From Flavobacterium anhuiense (lineage in GTDB: Bacteria; Bacteroidota; Bacteroidia; Flavobacteriales; Flavobacteriaceae): a DNA stretch of 64,000 bases. Where the stretch lies: the NCBI RefSeq assembly GCF_900101855.1, contig NZ_FMVC01000003.1, positions 1-64,000 on the forward strand, read 5' to 3'. The notes under the pieces were generated by a model. It saw nothing but the letters and a program-made list of their open reading frames with translations, searched no databases and was not told the DNA's origin. The translations under genes were made by a program, and so were the position numbers. Positions 61,496 to 64,000 of this stretch are shown piece after piece (the stretch's first letter is position 1; every line of letters starts with the position of its first letter).

Positions 61496-62025
61496 TATAT
61501 CTTCAAATAATTACGTAAATCGTTAATACAGTTTCTGTTTTGCGTTTTTATAGTTCCCAGTGGCATTGCCAATTCTTCTGAAGCTTCTTGCTGGGTATAT
61601 CCTTTAAAAAACAATAAATTGATTATTTCAATACATTTTGGTTTTAGTTTTTTTACAAATTCTTGAATTCCAATTGCATCTAGTTTATGACTCAATTTAT
61701 TGCTCTCATCTAAAAGATTTACGAAATTATCTGATGAAAGGTTTTTTTGGCTGTTATTAAAATCTTTAGAACGAAGTTTATCGATCGAGGTATTTCGAGC
61801 GATATTAAGAATCCAGGTATAAAATCGTCCTTTACTTTCATTATAAGAATCTATGTTTTTCCAAATTTTGACAAAAACATCCTGAAGTACATCTTCTGCC
61901 TCTTCGCGATTCTTGATTAGCACATGAATGACTGAAAACAAGCTTTTTGAATACATATCATACAAATGTGTAAAAGCTTTTTCGTCTTTTTGGTAAATTA
62001 AAACTAACAGTTCTTCTTGACTCAT
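61495..62025 (-). CDS. ECF RNA polymerase sigma factor (SigK-like)
   Basis: A 176-residue sigma-70 family protein. Region 2: FTHLYDMYSKSLFSVIHVLIKNREEAEDVLQDVFVKIWKNI; region 4: CIEIINLLFFKGYTQQEASEELAMPLGTIKTQNRNCINDLRNYL. Pairing with an RskA-type anti-sigma matches the SigK/RskA system that senses redox or envelope changes. It is held at the membrane until release of RskA. Genes controlled are unknown; its own upstream region is the 787-base gap with the RNA candidate. Confidence 0.92.
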   Translation of the reverse strand: MSQEELLVLIYQKDEKAFTHLYDMYSKSLFSVIHVLIKNREEAEDVLQDVFVKIWKNIDSYNESKGRFYTWILNIARNTSIDKLRSKDFNNSQKNLSSDNFVNLLDESNKLSHKLDAIGIQEFVKKLKPKCIEIINLLFFKGYTQQEASEELAMPLGTIKTQNRNCINDLRNYLKI

Positions 62026-62294
62026 AGATTTGGAATTTAAAGTTTAAACATTAAAAGTTAAAGTTTATTCGCTAACTGTTATAAAGGTAAATTATTTTTT
62101 TTTGATTTTTTTGATTTTTTTTTGTAGTCCAAAACCTAGGAAAATAAAGGGTTTAGAAAAAAAATGAATTTTTTCTCACTTTTTTTAAAACCAAAATAAA
62201 TCCAATTACGTAAATGATTTTAATAATATGAGAAAGACCTTATTACAGTCATAAAATTTGAAATAAACTGTTGTTAGAACATTACTAAGGACTT

Positions 62295-62435
62295 ATGGAT
62301 AGCAAAATAATAGTTAAAATATTAATAGTGGGCTTAACAACAGTTTTATCACTGACCATATTTACTGAAAAAGACTTTGTAAAAGATGCCTTGTGCATTC
62401 GCGTAAATGTATGTGATTCCAAAATTTATGGCTGA
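62295..62435 (+). CDS. Possible 46-residue secreted or membrane peptide
   Basis: A frame from ATG (62295) to TGA encodes MDSKIIVKILIVGLTTVLSLTIF, a hydrophobic N-terminal segment like a signal anchor, then TEKDFVKDALCIRVNVCDSKIYG with two cysteines. It lies in an otherwise gene-free gap after the divergent ECF sigma gene and just before a structured RNA candidate. Composition is protein-like, but length is too short for certainty and I know no family. Confidence 0.4.
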   Translation: MDSKIIVKILIVGLTTVLSLTIFTEKDFVKDALCIRVNVCDSKIYG

Positions 62436-62475
62436 GCCAAATTTGAGTATGAAAAATAACAAAACATAAATACTG

Positions 62476-62634
62476 TATAGTTGATGTGCTCGGACTTCCA
62501 ACCGAAGATTTTTTAATATGTCTCGGCTATTTAGGATTTAATTTTACATCGATACAAGCCATTTTAAGATTTTTAAGAGACGTTTGACATATGGGGGATA
62601 AACGATTTTCGACATAACCGAGTCATCAACTATA
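62476..62634 (+). ncRNA. ssrS: 6S-like structured RNA candidate (6S-Flavo type)
   Basis: TATAGTTGATG (62476-62486) plus CTCGG (62489-62493) pair with CCGAG (62618-62622) plus CATCAACTATA (62624-62634): 16 pairs closing a region of about 125 bases. Inside, one strand has CTTC/GAAG and the other CGA/TCG hairpins, like the small hairpins of the 6S central bubble, and an inner stem ATATGTC (62516-62522)/GACATAT (62586-62592) leads to GGCT/AGCC (62525-62528, 62557-62560). This order, closing stem, bubble, apical stem, resembles 6S RNA, which binds RNA polymerase. Similarity to the Rfam 6S-Flavo family is from memory. Confidence 0.55.
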
Positions 62635-62689
62635 ATTTATAAAAGATTGCATAATAATTAATTCATGGTTTGATTTGTTTGTATGGGGG

Positions 62690-62722
62690 GAAGCCTAACG
62701 TCTGATTAACGTTAGGCTTCAT
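62690..62722 (+). terminator. Terminator downstream of the structured RNA candidate
   Basis: GAAGCCTAACGT and ACGTTAGGCTTC form a perfect 12-base-pair stem with a 7-base loop and ATTTTATT after it. No protein gene ends nearby on the plus strand, so it most likely ends a transcript that starts in the gap, such as the RNA at 62476-62634 or the small frame at 62295. Confidence 0.7.
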
Positions 62723-62812
62723 TTTATTATTTAACTTTTGATTAGCAAAAATTAAAGGCCTAAAATAGTTTTTGTGAAATGGATTTTAGCTAATTTTATA
62801 AAAAATTAAAAG

Positions 62813-63400
62813 ATGAAAAAAATACTTTTTATGCTATTTGGAGCAGCAGTTTTATCTGCAACAGGATTAAATGCTCAAACCAGTAATAACAAATTATCTA
62901 AAAAGGATAAAACCATGGCAAAAGAAACAATCTACCAATTTAAAGTAGAAGATTTATCAGGAGACACTTTTGACTTTGCGTCTTTAAAAGGCAAAAAAAT
63001 CATGATTGTCAACACTGCTTCAAAATGCGGTTTAACGCCTCAGTATAAAGATTTAGAAGCAGTTTATAAACAATATAAAGATAAAGGATTTGTGATTGTT
63101 GGTTTCCCTGCAAATAACTTCGCATCTCAGGAGCCAGGAACAAATAAAGAAATCGAAACATTCTGCCAGCAAAATTATGGAGTTTCTTTCCCAATGATGA
63201 GCAAAGTTTCAGTAAAAGGAAGCGATATGTGTGATGTCTATAAATTCTTAACTGAAAAATCAAGAAACGGTCTGCAAGATTCTGAAGTAGAATGGAATTT
63301 TCAGAAATACTTAATCAACGAGAAAGGAGAATTGGTAAAAGTAATTAAACCAAAAACTCTAGTAACAGAACCAGAAGTTATCAATTGGATTAAAAGCTAA
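62813..63400 (+). CDS. Glutathione peroxidase, signal-peptide form
   Basis: A 195-residue thiol peroxidase of the GPx family, reducing hydroperoxides. The catalytic Cys is in VNTASKCGLTPQY, Gln in NNFASQEPG, and Trp/Asn in EWNFQKYL complete the tetrad; Cys replaces selenocysteine. The N-terminus MKKILFMLFGAAVLSATGLNAQ is a signal peptide, so a periplasmic enzyme is expected. A second ATG at 62915 (MAKETIYQFKVEDL) would give a 161-residue form of usual cytoplasmic length. A strong terminator follows. Confidence 0.93.
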   Translation: MKKILFMLFGAAVLSATGLNAQTSNNKLSKKDKTMAKETIYQFKVEDLSGDTFDFASLKGKKIMIVNTASKCGLTPQYKDLEAVYKQYKDKGFVIVGFPANNFASQEPGTNKEIETFCQQNYGVSFPMMSKVSVKGSDMCDVYKFLTEKSRNGLQDSEVEWNFQKYLINEKGELVKVIKPKTLVTEPEVINWIKS

Positions 63401-63407
63401 ATTAAAA

Positions 63408-63447
63408 AAAAAACACAAATTTGAATTTTCAAATTTGTGTTTTTTTT
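63408..63447 (+). terminator. Terminator of the glutathione peroxidase gene
   Basis: AAAACACAAATTTG and CAAATTTGTGTTTT form a perfect stem with AATTTT loop and a following T run. Confidence 0.9.
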
Positions 63448-63455
63448 TGAGCTTC

Positions 63456-63547
63456 AAAGTTGCAAAGATACAAAGAGACAGAGTTCTTAAAATAATCATT
63501 GCGAACTTTGCGCAATTCTTTGTGCCCTTTACGGTTAAGTGTTAAGG
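63456..63547. repeat. Dispersed TTGCAAAG / CTTTGCG repeat
   Basis: The spacer holds CAAAGTTGCAAAGATACAAAG, then TTGCGAACTTTGCGC and CTTTGTGCCCTTTACGGTTAAG. Such sequences with alternating CAAAG/CTTTG words occur between genes in many Flavobacterium genomes as I recall. It touches the stop codon of the GNAT gene. Confidence 0.6.
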
Positions 63548-64000
63548 TTAAACCAAAATAAGCTGCATAAAAACCAAATCCAGCCAATGGTCAAATTTAT
63601 AGCCAACTTCGCGAATTGTTCCTGTAGCAACAAATCCGAATTTTTCATGAAAAGCAATACTTCCTCCATTATCGGCATCAATAGCGCCAATCATAACATG
63701 ATAACCTTGCTCCTTAGCCAAACGGATTAGTTCTGTCAAAAGTTTAGAGCCAATTCCTTTTCCTATTATATTATCGACCACATAAACAGAATGTTCAACA
63801 GTATATTGATAGCCAATCTTTTCTCTAAACTGTCCATAACTTCCAAAACCAACCACTTCACCATCTAAATCGGCTACAATTACAGGAAGATTTTTGGCCA
63901 TTTTATCTTCAAACCATTTTGTTTGAATTTCCAAAGTCTGGATTTCATAACTATAATTGGCAGTAGTGTGTAAAATGGAATGATTTACAATTTCTAGAAT
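63548..64000 (-). CDS. GNAT acetyltransferase, phosphinothricin-type (partial)
   Basis: The gene runs beyond the window edge; the frame is open to position 64000, so the N-terminus is missing. Visible are 150 residues of a GNAT N-acetyltransferase: ILEIVNHSILHTTANYSYEIQ, VEHSVYVVDNIIGKGIGSKLLTELIRLAKEQGYHVMIGAIDADN with the acetyl-CoA loop GKGIGSK, and FHEKFGFVATGTIREVGYKFDHWLDLVFMQ. The last part is typical of phosphinothricin/methionine-sulfone acetyltransferases; the natural substrate is unknown. Confidence 0.88.
   Translation of the reverse strand: MLEIVNHSILHTTANYSYEIQTLEIQTKWFEDKMAKNLPVIVADLDGEVVGFGSYGQFREKIGYQYTVEHSVYVVDNIIGKGIGSKLLTELIRLAKEQGYHVMIGAIDADNGGSIAFHEKFGFVATGTIREVGYKFDHWLDLVFMQLILV

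Noticed and set aside
62464..62589. Open stretch reading CIVDVLGLPTEDFLICLGYLG
   Set aside because: It has no proper start codon and lies inside the structured RNA candidate, whose long-range pairing explains the sequence better.

Overview
The window comes from the chromosome of a Flavobacterium-like member of the Bacteroidota (Flavobacteriaceae). The evidence is low-GC DNA, genes lacking clear Shine-Dalgarno sites, promoters of the TTG-N17-23-TANNTTTG type, a type IX secretion gene (porQ), many family proteins typical of this group (DUF2807, DUF3667, DUF2911, DUF1684, DUF2520, M56/BlaI pairs, ccsBA fusion) and dispersed intergenic hairpin repeats common in flavobacterial genomes. I saw no prophage, insertion sequence, CRISPR array or obvious horizontally acquired island; almost everything is chromosomal housekeeping or family-specific accessory content.

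Layout. 1-610: end of an rRNA operon (23S 3' end, 5S) followed by tRNA-Phe and tRNA-Leu. 670-3135: small DUF1569 and NTF2-like genes, an endonuclease III and an alpha/beta hydrolase. 3252-10503: glycogen locus glgA-glgC-glgB followed by a GH31 alpha-glucosidase, a set able to make ADP-glucose, polymerise and branch glycogen, and trim alpha-glucosides. 10588-16668: M48 lipoprotein peptidase, UMF1 transporter, then a leftward operon of ECF sigma factor, membrane anti-sigma-like protein and two cell-surface GIN/DUF4097-type proteins, divergent from a lipoprotein. 16929-26529: lon, AraC regulator, SRPBCC protein, porQ-cmk, a NupG-like transporter, a structured RNA candidate and rpsA with a strong promoter and leader hairpin. 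26649-29613: two ExbD-like proteins lacking the key Asp, a fasciclin protein, an RhtA-like exporter and a 47-residue protein.

29809-34144: a duplicated BlaI/M56 (BlaR1-like) regulatory-protease module in one leftward operon, with a promoter overlapped by palindromes. 34239-40538: MFS transporter, DUF1684, TatD, tcdA, HAD phosphatase, DUF2911, and a TetR regulator coupled to a DUF1348 protein with palindromic operators. 40551-46818: leftward operon of a PIG-L deacetylase, an unannotated 35-residue membrane protein, a sodium:solute symporter and membrane proteins of unknown function, all separated by 3 bases. 47143-54353: leftward genes for a His-rich secreted protein, an outer-membrane protein, AI-2E family protein, MscS channel, Maf, UbiA prenyltransferase, KdsC-like phosphatase and a DUF2520 protein. 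54530-59799: a tandem pair of secreted tail-fibre-like proteins and the cytochrome c maturation fusion ccsBA. 59870-64000: DUF3667, an ECF sigma/RskA anti-sigma pair, a 790-base gap that holds a strong candidate for a 6S-like RNA and a possible 46-residue peptide, a glutathione peroxidase with signal peptide and a truncated GNAT acetyltransferase.

The signals I consider most worth checking are the 6S-like RNA at 62476-62634, the Flavo-1-like RNA at 24452-24540, the promoter/operator of the doubled BlaI-M56 operon, the paired ExbD-like proteins with Ser in place of the proton-carrying Asp, and the hidden small membrane protein at 44176-44283. All similarity statements are from memory of protein families; no database search was run.
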